Assembly: GCF_011801145.1 (NCBI RefSeq)
Contig: NZ_CP046172.1
Coordinates: forward strand, 6,200,001 to 6,264,000
DNA: 64,000 bases
Source of the DNA: Nocardia arthritidis
Lineage (GTDB): Bacteria > Actinomycetota > Actinomycetes > Mycobacteriales > Mycobacteriaceae
Direction of reading: 5' to 3'
Part shown: piece after piece, positions 12,312 through 23,639 of the stretch
How the letters are laid out: the number at the start of each line of letters is the position of its first letter
Numbering within the stretch: position 1 is the stretch's first letter
The notes under the pieces: generated by a model
What the model saw: only the letters and a program-made list of their open reading frames with translations
Databases searched by the model: none
What the model was told of the DNA's origin: nothing
Made by a program: the position numbers and the translations under genes

Positions 12312-13261
12312 TCGCGCCCCAGATCCCGGTGGACCACCCGCACCACGTCGACGACGCCCTCGCCGATATCCGCGCCGATCAATTCACCGAGCGCCTCGGC
12401 GATCGCCACGCTGCGATGTCTGCCTCCGGTGCAGCCGACTGCCACCGTCATGTATCGCTTCCCCTCTTGGCGGTACCCGCTCGTCGTCAGGTCGACCAGG
12501 TGATGCGCGGTACGCAGATAGTCGTCCGCGCCGGTGCGGGACAATACGTACTCGCTGACCACCGACTCCTGACCGGTATGTTCCCGAAGTTCCGGAATCC
12601 AATGCGGATTCGGTAGAAAACGCACATCCAACACCATGTCGGCGTCCAAGGGAACTCCGTGTTTGAAACCGAATGATTGGATGGTCAGCTGCAGCGCGGC
12701 AGGCGCGCCGCCGCCGTATGCCTCCTCCAATTTCCGGTGCAGCTGATGGATGGACAGTTCGGTGGTATCGATGACCAGATCGGCCGCCTTGCGCACGGCG
12801 GACAGCCGCACCCGTTCGGCGGCGATGCCGGCGACCAGCGTGCCGTCGGCGCTTTCGCTCTGCAGCGGATGCCTGCGCCGGGCGAAACCGTAGCGTTTCA
12901 CCAGTACGTCGTCGGACGCCTCCAGGAACAGGACGCGCGTCGAGACGCCCTGTGCGCGCAACTGTTCGGTGACCACCGAGAAATCACCGGTGAAGAAGCG
13001 GCTGCGCACATCCATCACCAGCGCGAGCCGCCGGATCGGCGGTTCGGTGGCGGCGCCGAGTTCGATCAGCCTGCCGATCAGCTCCGGTGGCAGATTGTCG
13101 GTGACGTACCAGCCGAGATCCTCCAGCACCCTGGCCGCCGTGCCGCGACCCGCGCCGGAAAGCCCGGTCACGATGACCACTTCGACCTGCGAGTTCAGTC
13201 CACCTCCCGGGGTGGTCGGGCGCGGACTTCCCGCACTGTTGTTCGATTCGACGCGTGTCAT
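12308..13261 (-). CDS. rapZ: RapZ-family nucleotide-binding protein
   Basis: A 317-residue RapZ/YvcJ family member. The P-loop reads GLSGAGRGTAARVLE instead of the GxGKST form: Lys is replaced by Arg and the following Ser by Gly. To my knowledge this GAGRGT variant is usual in mycobacteria and relatives, so ATP/GTP use may differ from E. coli RapZ. Other blocks include DNLPPELI, the VMDVRSR strand and the C-terminal GCTGGRHRSVAIAE motif. The first 20 residues are a poorly conserved Ser/Gly tail, so a later start is possible. It sits between uvrC and yvcK. Confidence 0.93.
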   Translation of the reverse strand: MTRVESNNSAGSPRPTTPGGGLNSQVEVVIVTGLSGAGRGTAARVLEDLGWYVTDNLPPELIGRLIELGAATEPPIRRLALVMDVRSRFFTGDFSVVTEQLRAQGVSTRVLFLEASDDVLVKRYGFARRRHPLQSESADGTLVAGIAAERVRLSAVRKAADLVIDTTELSIHQLHRKLEEAYGGGAPAALQLTIQSFGFKHGVPLDADMVLDVRFLPNPHWIPELREHTGQESVVSEYVLSRTGADDYLRTAHHLVDLTTSGYRQEGKRYMTVAVGCTGGRHRSVAIAEALGELIGADIGEGVVDVVRVVHRDLGRE

Positions 13262-13397
13262 GTCCTACCGGATCCGTGTCTGAGGTGCCTCTCGATCATC
13301 CCGCACCGGTTCCGGTATCGGGCGCAGACACACAACGTACGCGAAACCGAAACCTCAGGTGCGCCGATAGGCGAAGCCACTGCCGAATTGCTTCGCC

Positions 13398-15422
13398 TCA
13401 TTCACCGCGTAGTGCGGCGAGCACGGCCTTCGCCGTTGCCACGCCGATGCCGGGCACCTCGGTGATCTGCTCCACCGTCGCCTCCTTCAGCTTCGCCACC
13501 GAACCGAAATGCGTGACGAGCGCGGTCCGGCGGGTCGCGCCGAGGCCGGGCACCGAATCCAGTGCGGACGCGGTCATCCGGCGCGATCGTTTGCTGCGGT
13601 GGAAGGTGATGGCGAAACGATGCGCCTCATCGCGCACCCGCTGCAACAGGAAAAGCGCCTCGCTGTTGCGCGGCATGATCACCGGATCGCTTTCGCCCGG
13701 CACCCACACCTCTTCGAGTCGCTTCGCCAGGCCGATCACGGCGACATCGGTGATGCCGAGTTCGTCGAGCACCTCCGCGGCGGCGGCGACCTGTGGGGCT
13801 CCGCCGTCCACCACGTACAGATTCGGCGGGTAGGCGAATTTGCGCGGCCGCCCGGTACGCGGATCGATACCGGGGCGCGAGGTGAGTTCCGCGGTGTCTT
13901 CACCGGATTCGATGGTGTCGCCCGCGGATTCGGCGAGTTCGGCGGCCTCCAGCGCATCGCGGTCGCGGCGCAGCCGCAGGAATCTGCGGCGGGTCACCTC
14001 CGCGATGCTCGCGACATCGTCGGAGCGGCCGTCGCCCGCGGCCTCCTTGATGGCGTAGTGCCGGTATTCGGACTTGCGCGGCAACCCGTCCTCGAACACC
14101 ACCAGCGAGGCGACCACATCGGTGCCCTGCACGTGGCTGATATCGACGCATTCGATGCGCAGCGGCGCGCTGTCCAGCTCCAGCGCGTCCTGAATGTCTT
14201 GCAGCGCGGCCGATCTGGAGGTGAGGTCGCCCGCCCGCTTGAGTTTGTGCTGTGCCAGCGCCTCCAGCGCGTTGCGCTGCACGGTTTCGGCGAGCGCCTT
14301 CTTGTCCCCGCGCTGCGGCACCCGCAGCTGCACCGCCGAACCGCGCAGCGCCGAAAGCCACTGCTGGACCTGTTCGGCGTCGGCGGGCAGCTCCGGCACC
14401 AGCACCTCGCGCGGAACCACGGTTGCGGGCTGCTCGTCGGCGCTCTGTTCGGCCACCGCGACCTGTTCGCCGTAGAACTGGGTGAGGAACTGTTCGACCA
14501 GCGCGGGCAGTTCGCCACCCGCCTCCGGATCGTCGACGGCGTCACCGGATTTGTCCACCACCCAGCCGCGCTGCCCGCGCACCCGGCCGTCGCGGACGTG
14601 GAAGATCTGCACCGCCACCTCCAATTCGTCGGTGGCGAAGGCGATTACGTCGGCATCGGTGCCGGTGCCGAGCACCACGGCCTGCTTCTCCAGCGCCCGG
14701 CGCAGCGCCTGCACATCGTCGCGCAGCCGGGCCGCGGTCTCGAAATCGAGATCGTCGGCGGCCTCGTGCATGCGCCGCTCCAGCTCACGCACCATGCGAT
14801 CGGTGCGCCCGGCCAGGAAGTCGCAGAAATCCTCGACGATGCGGCGGTGCTCCTCGGCGGATACCCGGCCGATGCACGGCGCCGAACACTTATCGATATA
14901 GCCGAGCAGGCACGGCCGCCCGATCTGGCTGTGCCGCTTGAAGACTCCGTTGGAACAGGTGCGCGCCGGGAAGACGCGCAGCAGCAGATCGAGGGTTTCC
15001 CTGATCGCCCAGGCGTGCGCGTACGGGCCGAAGTATCGCACGCCCTTCTTGCGCGCCCCGCGATAGACGAACAGCCGCGGATACTCCTCGTTCAGGGTGA
15101 CCGCGAGCACCGGATACGACTTGTCGTCGCGATACCGGACGTTGAACCGGGGATCGAACTCCTTGATCCAGTTGTATTCCAGCTGCAGCGCCTCCACCTC
15201 GGTGGAGACGACGGTCCATTCGACGCTGGCCGCGGTGGTCACCATCTGCCTGGTGCGCGGATGCAACCCGGCCACATCGGCGAAATACGAGTTCAGCCTG
15301 CTGCGCAGGCTCTTCGCCTTACCGACGTAGATGACCTGCCGATGCGCGTCGCGGAACTTGTACACGCCGGGTTCGACCGGAATCGTGCCCGGCTTGGGCC
15401 GGTACGTCGCTGGATCTGCCAC
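13398..15422 (-). CDS. uvrC: Excinuclease ABC subunit C
   Basis: A 674-residue nucleotide-excision-repair nuclease that makes both incisions on UvrB-marked DNA. Domains in order: GIY-YIG (about 15-95; [25 protein letters not shown]), a Cys-rich segment ([17 protein letters not shown]), the UVR motif ([17 protein letters not shown], about 215), the RNase H-like endonuclease ([23 protein letters not shown]) and a C-terminal helix-hairpin-helix pair ([25 protein letters not shown]). An acidic insert of about 45 residues near 500 ([16 protein letters not shown]) lies between endonuclease blocks. It is the first gene of the cluster leading to whiA. Confidence 0.97.
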   Translation of the reverse strand: MADPATYRPKPGTIPVEPGVYKFRDAHRQVIYVGKAKSLRSRLNSYFADVAGLHPRTRQMVTTAASVEWTVVSTEVEALQLEYNWIKEFDPRFNVRYRDDKSYPVLAVTLNEEYPRLFVYRGARKKGVRYFGPYAHAWAIRETLDLLLRVFPARTCSNGVFKRHSQIGRPCLLGYIDKCSAPCIGRVSAEEHRRIVEDFCDFLAGRTDRMVRELERRMHEAADDLDFETAARLRDDVQALRRALEKQAVVLGTGTDADVIAFATDELEVAVQIFHVRDGRVRGQRGWVVDKSGDAVDDPEAGGELPALVEQFLTQFYGEQVAVAEQSADEQPATVVPREVLVPELPADAEQVQQWLSALRGSAVQLRVPQRGDKKALAETVQRNALEALAQHKLKRAGDLTSRSAALQDIQDALELDSAPLRIECVDISHVQGTDVVASLVVFEDGLPRKSEYRHYAIKEAAGDGRSDDVASIAEVTRRRFLRLRRDRDALEAAELAESAGDTIESGEDTAELTSRPGIDPRTGRPRKFAYPPNLYVVDGGAPQVAAAAEVLDELGITDVAVIGLAKRLEEVWVPGESDPVIMPRNSEALFLLQRVRDEAHRFAITFHRSKRSRRMTASALDSVPGLGATRRTALVTHFGSVAKLKEATVEQITEVPGIGVATAKAVLAALRGE

Positions 15423-15461
15423 CCGTCCAGACTAGTGCGGCGGTCCGACAAGCCTTCCGGC

Positions 15462-16160
15462 TCAGCCGGTTCGGCCGGTGAGTCCGTGCGCGCGCAGCGC
15501 CCGCAGCAGGCCGTCGGGTCGCTCAGCCGTCGGCAGCGGGTCGACGAGCGCGAAAGCGCAGCCGAGCGCGGTCGCGCCGCCATCGGCCTCGGCGCTGTCG
15601 CCGACCATGAGGGCGGCCTCGGGATCGACGGCGAGCTTGTCGAGGGCGGCGCGGAAGATGCGCGGATCCGGTTTCACCGCACCGAGTTCGAACGAGAGCG
15701 CGAACATCCGCACCAGCGAATCCCAGCCGCGGGCCGCGAAGGCCGGGCGGATGTCGAATGCGATATTGCTCACGATACCCACCGGAATGTCCTGCGCCGC
15801 AAGCAGTTCCAAGGTCTCGCCGAGATCCGGATACGGCTTCCAGGAATTCGGGTCGATGGAGCGCCGATAGAGCCGCTCCGCCTGCTCCAGCGACGGCACG
15901 CCGGACTTACGCAGCACCTGTATATAGGCATGCCGGTGCAGCTCCTGATCGAGATCCCGGTTCTCCCAGGCATATTGGCCGCGCTCGTCGAATTCGACCA
16001 GTTGGCCGACCGGCGTGGTCATCCGGCGCATCAGCTCGGCCTTCTCGTGCAGATCGAAGGCGCGGCCGTCGGCCGCCGTCATATCCACGTCCCAGGATTC
16101 GTCCTCCTCCAATCGGAATACCGTGCCGGAGAAGTCGAATAGCACCGCCTCGATCGTCAC
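15462..16160 (-). CDS. HAD-superfamily hydrolase, class IA, with atypical motif I
   Basis: A 232-residue HAD protein. Motif I is LFDFSGTVF: the nucleophile Asp is present but the second Asp, the usual acid/base of phosphatases, is Ser. Motif II is probably the Ser of GIVSNIAF, motif III the Lys of GAVKPDPRIF, and motif IV is MVGDSAEAD. A helical cap spans about residues 20-95. The Ser in motif I suggests altered chemistry or weak phosphatase activity. It lies 39 bases downstream of the lipoprotein gene's operon position and just upstream of uvrC on the same strand. The substrate is unknown. Confidence 0.85.
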   Translation of the reverse strand: MTIEAVLFDFSGTVFRLEEDESWDVDMTAADGRAFDLHEKAELMRRMTTPVGQLVEFDERGQYAWENRDLDQELHRHAYIQVLRKSGVPSLEQAERLYRRSIDPNSWKPYPDLGETLELLAAQDIPVGIVSNIAFDIRPAFAARGWDSLVRMFALSFELGAVKPDPRIFRAALDKLAVDPEAALMVGDSAEADGGATALGCAFALVDPLPTAERPDGLLRALRAHGLTGRTG

Positions 16161-16187
16161 GCGGCCAGCGTACCGAAAGTCATCGTT

Positions 16188-17384
16188 TCATAGGCTGTTT
16201 GCCAGCAGGGCGTACTCCGCGGGCACCTTGGTGCGCACCTCACCGTCGTCATCGCTGTTGATCAGCACCACATACCGCTTGTAGGCGACGTAGCAGCGCG
16301 TCTTCCAATCGTTGACGTTCGAGCTCAGCGTCAGGCATTTCGTGCCGGGCGCGTTCTGCGGAGTCGCGGACGGTTGGTAGCTGGTGAGCTGCGCGGCCAG
16401 CGCGGAAATCAGTTGCTGGCCTGCCTGTTCGTCGCGCACCCTGATGATGGTCCCGTTGTCGACGAGACCGATCGCGTCGACGCCGGTATCGCTCTCCAGC
16501 TTGCGCCGGGCCGCCTGATCGGGCGCGACGAAGGTGAGCCAGCTCGGCCCGTACACGGCGAAGCGGGTCAGGTCCGGGTCGCGGTCGCGGCGCTTGTCCA
16601 CCACCAGCCGCGCGAGCAGATTGTCCGGATCCTGCCTCAGCTGTTTGATCTTCTCGATCGGCGTCGGCTGGAATTTGCTCAGCGTCGCGGTCTCCGCGTC
16701 CAGCGCCTTGCGCACCCAATCGGTGAGGTCGTTCTCCACCGCCGTCGGCCGCGCGATGAAGCCGACCACCACGAATTGCTTGTAGCCCATGAAGAATCCG
16801 ACATTCGGCACACCCGGCCGATAGTGGATATAGGCGTCCGGGTATTGGGTGATGCTGAGCCTGCGGTTCTGGCCGGAGGCGACGTCGAAGTCGGCCTCGT
16901 TCACCTCGCGAGCGGCCACCTTGGCGACGGATTCGTCCGGGAAGCGCAGCACCCGGATGGTCAGCGCGGTGGCATCCGGGCCCGGCACATCCTTGCCGGG
17001 CGGATCGGGTTTGTCCGCACCGCTCACCGCGTAACCGACCACCATGCCGCGATTGCGCAGCACCGGCTCCGCCGAATTCGACAGCGCACCCGTGGCGACC
17101 GCGTCCTTCGGGTCGATCAGCACGCTGCTGCCGCGGCCGACCACCAGCGACGGATCGACGGCCACCGACGGCGCGACCGCCTCGGACATCCGCATGCCCT
17201 CCAGCAGCGCGCTCTTATCGCCACCATCCTGCTTGTAGTGGTAGCGATCGACCGCGAAACTGCCGACATCGATTTTCCGCACATCCATCTCGGCCGCCCT
17301 CGGCGTCCCCCTGACACCTCCGCATCCAGTCAGCAAACCAACCAGTAGCGCGGCAACCAGCGATGCTCGCGAAGCCCGTCGCAT
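16188..17384 (-). CDS. Lipoprotein resembling the DUF7373 family
   Basis: A 398-residue exported protein. The ATG at 17384 (MRRASRAS) follows GGAGGGGCGGGGG and begins a lipoprotein signal with lipobox LTGC (VGLLTGCGG). The mature part starts with EMDVRKIDVGSF and contains RPTAVENDL and a C-terminal region with two Cys (TKCLTL, TRCYVAY) that could form a disulfide. I recall this architecture from a lipoprotein family of unknown function that is multicopy in Nocardia; the assignment is from memory of family features, not from a search. It is divergent from the gamma-glutamyltransferase gene. No function can be stated. Confidence 0.75.
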   Translation of the reverse strand: MRRASRASLVAALLVGLLTGCGGVRGTPRAAEMDVRKIDVGSFAVDRYHYKQDGGDKSALLEGMRMSEAVAPSVAVDPSLVVGRGSSVLIDPKDAVATGALSNSAEPVLRNRGMVVGYAVSGADKPDPPGKDVPGPDATALTIRVLRFPDESVAKVAAREVNEADFDVASGQNRRLSITQYPDAYIHYRPGVPNVGFFMGYKQFVVVGFIARPTAVENDLTDWVRKALDAETATLSKFQPTPIEKIKQLRQDPDNLLARLVVDKRRDRDPDLTRFAVYGPSWLTFVAPDQAARRKLESDTGVDAIGLVDNGTIIRVRDEQAGQQLISALAAQLTSYQPSATPQNAPGTKCLTLSSNVNDWKTRCYVAYKRYVVLINSDDDGEVRTKVPAEYALLANSL

Positions 17385-17546
17385 CAACCCCCGCCCCTCC
17401 TCTCGAGCAGCTACCCTCACGGTACAATCCCCGCGCCGGTCCGTCGAGAAGGACTACGCGCGAGGGCTTTTGACGGTTCGGCCACAGTATGCGGCAACAT
17501 GAATAATCGCTCGGAGTGTCGCGAAGCCGGGCTAAAGTCGGCGTCC

Positions 17547-19487
17547 ATGAGAAGGACACGAATACCCTGGATCGGCGCCGCGGCGGTGCTATTGCTCACG
17601 GCGGGAACGGTGACCGGCTGTTCATCCGATCAGGCCAAGGCGGATTCCTGCGCCGCGGTGTCCAACGGAACGCCGGTGGCCGCAGCCTCGGCCACCGCCG
17701 GTCCGACGAAGGATTTGAGCACCAATCCGGAGATCGCCACCGGCTACCGCTCCGGTATGACCGCGGTGCGCACCAAGACCTACGCGGTGTCCACCGCGAA
17801 TCCGGTGTCCACCAAGGCCGCCTGCGAGGTGCTGAGCAACGGCGGTACCGCGGCGGACGCGCTGATCGCCGCGCAGATGGTGCTCGGGCTGGTGGAACCG
17901 CAGGCCTCCGGCATCGGCGGCGGTTCGTTCATGCTCTACTACGACGCCAACACCAAGAACATCGACGCGTACGACGGCCGCGAGGTCGCACCGGCCGCCG
18001 CCACCGAGAACTATCTGCGCTGGGTCAGCGACGCCGATCAAACCGTGCCGAAGCCGAACGCCAGGGCCAGCGGCCGATCCATCGGCATCCCCGGCGTGCT
18101 ACGTATGCTGGAACTCGCGCATCACGACCACGGCAAGACGGCCTGGAAGGACCTGTTCGATCCGGCCATCAAGCTGGCCGACGGCGGATTCCCGATCAGC
18201 CCGCGGATGGCGAGCCAAATCGCCGACTCGGCAAAGGATCTCGCGGTCGACGACAATGCCAAGGCCTACTTCCTGAACCCGGACGGCACCGCCAAGAAGG
18301 CGGGCACGGTACTCACCAATCCGGCCATGGCGAAGACGCTCGGCGCCATCGCCACCGACGGCGCCGACGCCTTCTACACCGGGGCGATCGCGCAGGATAT
18401 CGTCGCGGCGGCCACCGCCGCCTCCGGCGGGCGCACGCCGAGCGTAATGACCACCGACGATCTGGCGAAGTACCAGGTCAAGAAGCGCACCGCGGTGTGC
18501 AGCACCTACCGGACGCACCAGATCTGCGGTATGCCCGGCCCGTCCTCCGGCGGCATCACCGTCGCCGCGACCCTCGGCATACTGGAGAACTTCGACCTGT
18601 CCGCGCTGAAGCCGGACAATATCGACCGCAACGGCGGCAAGCCGAAAGCCGATGCGGTGCACCTGATCTCGGAGGCCGAGCGGCTCGCCTACGCCGACCG
18701 GGACAAGTACATCGCCGACCCGGATTTCATACCGCTACCCGGCGACGTGCAGCAGACCCTGCTCGACAAGGCCTATCTGAAGAAGCGCGCGGCGCTCATC
18801 GACCGCAACCACAGCATGGGCACCGCCCAGCCCGGCGACTTCGGCCCGGTCCCGCTCGGCACCGGCCCGCAGCCGCCGGAGCACGGCACCAGCCACATCT
18901 CCGTCGTCGACAAATACGGCAACGCGGCGAGCATGACCACCACCGTCGAATCGGCCTTCGGGTCCTTCCACATCGTCGACGGCTTCGTGCTCAACAACCA
19001 GCTCACCGACTTCAACGCCAGCCCGGTCGCCGCCGACGGCACCCCCATCGCGAACCGCGTGCAGCCCGGTAAACGCCCGCGCAGCTCGATGAGCCCTACC
19101 TTGGTCTTCGACAACGCCCTCGACGGCTCCCGCGGCCAACTGGTCGGTGTGCTCGGCTCGCCCGGCGGCGCGGTGATCATCCAGTTCGTCGTCAAAACCC
19201 TTGTCGGCATGCTCGATTGGGGCCTGGATCCGCAACAGTCGGTCTCCCAGGTCGCCTTCGGCGCGGCGAACACCCCGGTCACCGGTATCGGCGGTGAGCA
19301 TCCGGCCATCAACGCCACCGACAAGGGCGATCACGACCCGCTGGTGCAGCGCCTTCGCGAACTGGGACACCAGGTTTCGGTCGATCAGCAGTCGAGCGGC
19401 CTAAGCGCCCTACAACGCGATGGCGACGGCTGGATCGGCGGCGCCGACCCCCGCCGCGAGGGCATCGTCCTCGGCGACGTGCGATAG
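17547..19487 (+). CDS. ggt: Gamma-glutamyltransferase, lipoprotein type
   Basis: A 646-residue enzyme that cleaves or transfers the gamma-glutamyl group of glutathione and related peptides on the cell surface. The ATG at 17547 (MRRTRIPW) starts a lipoprotein signal ending in VTGC. The proenzyme features are present: GGTAADALIAAQMVLG and GIGGGSFMLYY near the N-terminus, and autoprocessing at the Thr of HGTSHISVVD (about residue 450) to give the small subunit. LGSPGGAVI near the end is a further family signature. GGT is known in mycobacteria and nocardiae; actinomycetes with mycothiol may use it on imported peptides. A strong hairpin follows the stop. Confidence 0.93.
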   Translation: MRRTRIPWIGAAAVLLLTAGTVTGCSSDQAKADSCAAVSNGTPVAAASATAGPTKDLSTNPEIATGYRSGMTAVRTKTYAVSTANPVSTKAACEVLSNGGTAADALIAAQMVLGLVEPQASGIGGGSFMLYYDANTKNIDAYDGREVAPAAATENYLRWVSDADQTVPKPNARASGRSIGIPGVLRMLELAHHDHGKTAWKDLFDPAIKLADGGFPISPRMASQIADSAKDLAVDDNAKAYFLNPDGTAKKAGTVLTNPAMAKTLGAIATDGADAFYTGAIAQDIVAAATAASGGRTPSVMTTDDLAKYQVKKRTAVCSTYRTHQICGMPGPSSGGITVAATLGILENFDLSALKPDNIDRNGGKPKADAVHLISEAERLAYADRDKYIADPDFIPLPGDVQQTLLDKAYLKKRAALIDRNHSMGTAQPGDFGPVPLGTGPQPPEHGTSHISVVDKYGNAASMTTTVESAFGSFHIVDGFVLNNQLTDFNASPVAADGTPIANRVQPGKRPRSSMSPTLVFDNALDGSRGQLVGVLGSPGGAVIIQFVVKTLVGMLDWGLDPQQSVSQVAFGAANTPVTGIGGEHPAINATDKGDHDPLVQRLRELGHQVSVDQQSSGLSALQRDGDGWIGGADPRREGIVLGDVR

Positions 19488-19495
19488 GTCCGGTT

Positions 19496-19521
19496 CCGGC
19501 CGCCGACTACTCGGCGGCCGG
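19496..19521. terminator. Hairpin terminator between ggt and the PH-domain gene
   Basis: CCGGCCGCCGA (19496-19506) and TCGGCGGCCGG (19511-19521) pair perfectly over 11 bases around the loop CTAC. It lies 9 bases after the ggt stop and covers the last codons of the convergent PH-domain gene. There is no T tract. Confidence 0.6.
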
Positions 19522-20013
19522 ATCCTCTTCCGCAGCAGCATATTTCGCACCCAACTCGCGCAACCGGTCCATCGCCCGCGCCGCATGCTCCTTGTCGTTG
19601 GAGCGGATCGCCAGCATCGGAACGTAATCGTCGTTCACCAGTTCCAGGCGCGCCCACGATTTGCCGTCCGGGAACGAGACGCCGCGGATATGCTCCCACG
19701 CGAATTCGTTGTCGCCGAGCACGTTCCGCACCGAGACACCGCGCGCGCCGACCCGCAGGCGCGGCCGCGTCAGCATCAGGATCGCCCCGCCGAGCAGCAA
19801 CCCGATGCCGATGATCGCGATCTGGTCGGCCACCCGGAAGTTCACGCCGGTGGACGAGGTGCGCATCCAGATGCCGCCGACGATGAACGCGGCGGCCACC
19901 ACGACGGCGCATACCCACGCGGTGCGCACGGCGCGGTGCGGCCGCACCTCCAGTTCCCATTCGGTTCGGGGCGCAGCGGTTTTCGTTTCGGCCCTCCCGC
20001 GAACATCCGGCAT
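19507..20013 (-). CDS. Membrane protein with bacterial PH-like domain (Rv1417-type)
   Basis: A 168-residue protein with two hydrophobic segments (about residues 37-55, AWVCAVVVAAAFIVGGIW, and about 68-88, IAIIGIGLLLGGAILML) followed by a PH-like domain containing LRVGARGVSVRNVLGDNEFAWEHIRGVSF. The same position after ribH is occupied in M. tuberculosis by Rv1417, a membrane protein of unknown role. The ATG at 20013 has AGAGG upstream; a GTG four codons earlier is also open. It follows ribH by 15 bases and is probably co-transcribed with the riboflavin genes. Confidence 0.8.
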   Translation of the reverse strand: MPDVRGRAETKTAAPRTEWELEVRPHRAVRTAWVCAVVVAAAFIVGGIWMRTSSTGVNFRVADQIAIIGIGLLLGGAILMLTRPRLRVGARGVSVRNVLGDNEFAWEHIRGVSFPDGKSWARLELVNDDYVPMLAIRSNDKEHAARAMDRLRELGAKYAAAEEDPAAE

Positions 20014-20028
20014 GGCGATACGCACCTC

Positions 20029-21778
<1,750 letters not shown>

Positions 21779-21887
21779 GTCTGTTGTGCTCCATCTCGAA
21801 AAGGTGCCCCACTTACAGTAGTCGACCCCATCCGGGGCGACTTTCCGCCGCTACGCAACCGGTCCAACGAGCGACGATCACGACGGA

Positions 21888-22511
21888 TCAAGCACCACGC
21901 TGCTGGAGCCGCTCCACATACTTGGCGATGACGTCCACCTCGAGGTTGACGGTGGTGCCGACGGCAGCGTGGCCGAGGGTGGTGAGCGCGAGGGTGGTCG
22001 GGATGAGCGAGACCTCGAACCAGTCGCGCGCACCCGGTTCGGCCGCTTCGCTCACGCCGAGGCCGGAGACGGTGAGCGAGACGCCGTCGACGGTGATCGA
22101 TCCCTTCTCCACCACATAGCGGGCGATCGAGTCGGGCAGCGAGATGCGGACGACATCCCAGTTCTCCGACGGCTTGCGGGACAGCACGGTGCCGGTGCCG
22201 TCGACGTGACCCTGCACGAGGTGACCGCCGAGGCGGCTGTTCAGTGCGGCGGCGCGTTCCAGGTTCACCTTCGCGCCGGTGTCCAGTTTGCCGATGCCGG
22301 AGCGGTTCAGCGTTTCCGCCATCACGTCCACGGTGAAGCAATCGCCGTTCACCACCTCGACGACGGTGAGGCAGACGCCGTTGACGGCGATCGAATCACC
22401 GTGTCCCGCATCGGAAGTCACCAGCGGACCGCGGATGGTCAATCGAGCGGCATCGACCAACTGCTCGGTGCCGACGATCTCGCCGAGTTCCTCGACGATG
22501 CCTGTGAACAT
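21888..22511 (-). CDS. ribE: Riboflavin synthase, alpha subunit
   Basis: A 207-residue enzyme that dismutates two lumazine molecules into riboflavin. Two homologous lumazine-binding halves are visible: MFTGIVEELG and GDSIAVNGVCLTV in the first, GHLVQGHVDGTG, KGSITVDGVSLTV in the second. The start MFTGIVEE is the family N-terminus; longer in-frame starts are not supported. It is the first riboflavin gene here. In M. tuberculosis ribG (RibD) lies further upstream of ribC; no ribD is seen in this window. Confidence 0.96.
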   Translation of the reverse strand: MFTGIVEELGEIVGTEQLVDAARLTIRGPLVTSDAGHGDSIAVNGVCLTVVEVVNGDCFTVDVMAETLNRSGIGKLDTGAKVNLERAAALNSRLGGHLVQGHVDGTGTVLSRKPSENWDVVRISLPDSIARYVVEKGSITVDGVSLTVSGLGVSEAAEPGARDWFEVSLIPTTLALTTLGHAAVGTTVNLEVDVIAKYVERLQQRGA

Positions 22512-23067
22512 GCCATGACTCCCTGTCGCGTATTCGGTACCGGTAGCGGAACACGCCGCGCACCGTGCGCTATTCCCACCGGTCGGTGTCCCCCTCAGCG
22601 TAACGACGGCGGCGGACGGCGGCCGCCGGGTGGTCGGGTGGGCCGAATCGGACCGCCGGGCCGGAAAGTTTGCCCGCCGGCAAACATCCATGACCGTTGC
22701 GAGGGGAGTTATGCACAAGCGTGCTGAATTTTCACCGTTTACCAATCGGTGATAATCGTTCTATTGCGCTTTCGATACCACTGGAATGAATTTCGGTGGC
22801 GTTCATCTGCGGCGCGTAGTCTTTGTTCCCGGTGAGTACCCGAAAGAAACACGCTTATACCGTTTGCTTGCGCGACAGCCGGAATGGAAGCAAAATTGTT
22901 ATGCAGCTGATTCCTGACGTTAAACTTCCCGCCGAGCAGTTCGAAGTGAACGGTTCGACCATGGGGCCGCCGTCCGGCCCGCGTAGTTCGACCAGGAAGT
23001 CCACCACTCGAGGAAGTAAGCACAGCACTGTGGGTCAATCAAAGTTCGACACAATTGGGGGTTCGGC
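22512..23067. other. Intergenic region between ribE and an unassigned gene; partly AT-rich
   Basis: The two flanking genes are divergent, so promoters for both should be here. Bases about 22700-22910 are much more AT-rich than the surroundings, which is unusual in this genome. I looked for an FMN riboswitch on the ribE side and did not find the conserved core. No additional gene is convincing; an 82-codon open frame with a TTG start runs into the next gene. Confidence 0.5.
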
Positions 23068-23538
23068 GTGACCACACTTCTCGATTCGACGCTCGAAGTT
23101 CGCTGCGTGCAGTATCGCCGCGAATTTCATATGCCCGCATCGATCGACCCGACGTCGCGCCGGATTCTCCTCCGGATCGGCACCCATTACGGTGCCATCA
23201 CGATGCCGGCGGATCTCGGCGAACGCGTCCAACGAAAACTGGAACTGGACGGTATCGCCGGCTCCGTTGTGCATCACCCGAGGGCCCGGCGCTGGACCTT
23301 CATCACCGGACCGGCCCGGCCGGAAACCCTGACCGCGGCCGTATCCGCAGAATTGTTCCGGCTGTACGCAACCGTCGCCTGCACGGGCAGCCAGGTCGTG
23401 CTCCCCTCCCCCGATGACGAGCGCACCGGCTATCGCACCTGGATTCAACCGCCGGAAACCGTGGTCACCCTACCCCCGCTGACCGCGGTGATAGAGGCCA
23501 CCCGGGCCCTCGGCAGCACCACCGCGCGGGTGTCCTAG
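23068..23538 (+). CDS. Unassigned actinobacterial protein (156 residues)
   Basis: Starts at GTG, with an in-frame protein MTTLLDSTLEVRCVQYRREF. No signal peptide or membrane segment is seen. Blocks that look conserved are HHPRARRWTFITGPARPE in the middle and VLPSPDDERTGYRTWI near the end. The first recalls the HPRxxRWTF segment found in the N-terminal domain of actinobacterial bifunctional primase/polymerase-like proteins, but no catalytic acid set is obvious, so this is only a resemblance. It lies alone between ribE and rpe, downstream of an AT-rich stretch, and converges with rpe 101 bases away. Confidence 0.65.
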   Translation: MTTLLDSTLEVRCVQYRREFHMPASIDPTSRRILLRIGTHYGAITMPADLGERVQRKLELDGIAGSVVHHPRARRWTFITGPARPETLTAAVSAELFRLYATVACTGSQVVLPSPDDERTGYRTWIQPPETVVTLPPLTAVIEATRALGSTTARVS

Positions 23539-23639
23539 CGACCTCCGCCGGCTAAGGCAACCGAAGTGCCGCAACATAATTCGATGAACCGGTGCAATCG
23601 CATCGCACCGGCCTCGATCACCTATCGGCGCAAGACAAT

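Noticed and set aside
22512..22620. FMN riboswitch before ribE
   Set aside because: ACGCTGAGGGGG and GACCGGTGGGAAT resemble fragments of the core, but the GGCGGT elements and the length of an RFN element are missing.
22823..23071. 82-codon open frame overlapping the start of the 156-residue gene
   Set aside because: It has a TTG start, no ribosome-binding site and no recognisable features; the AT-rich first half looks regulatory.
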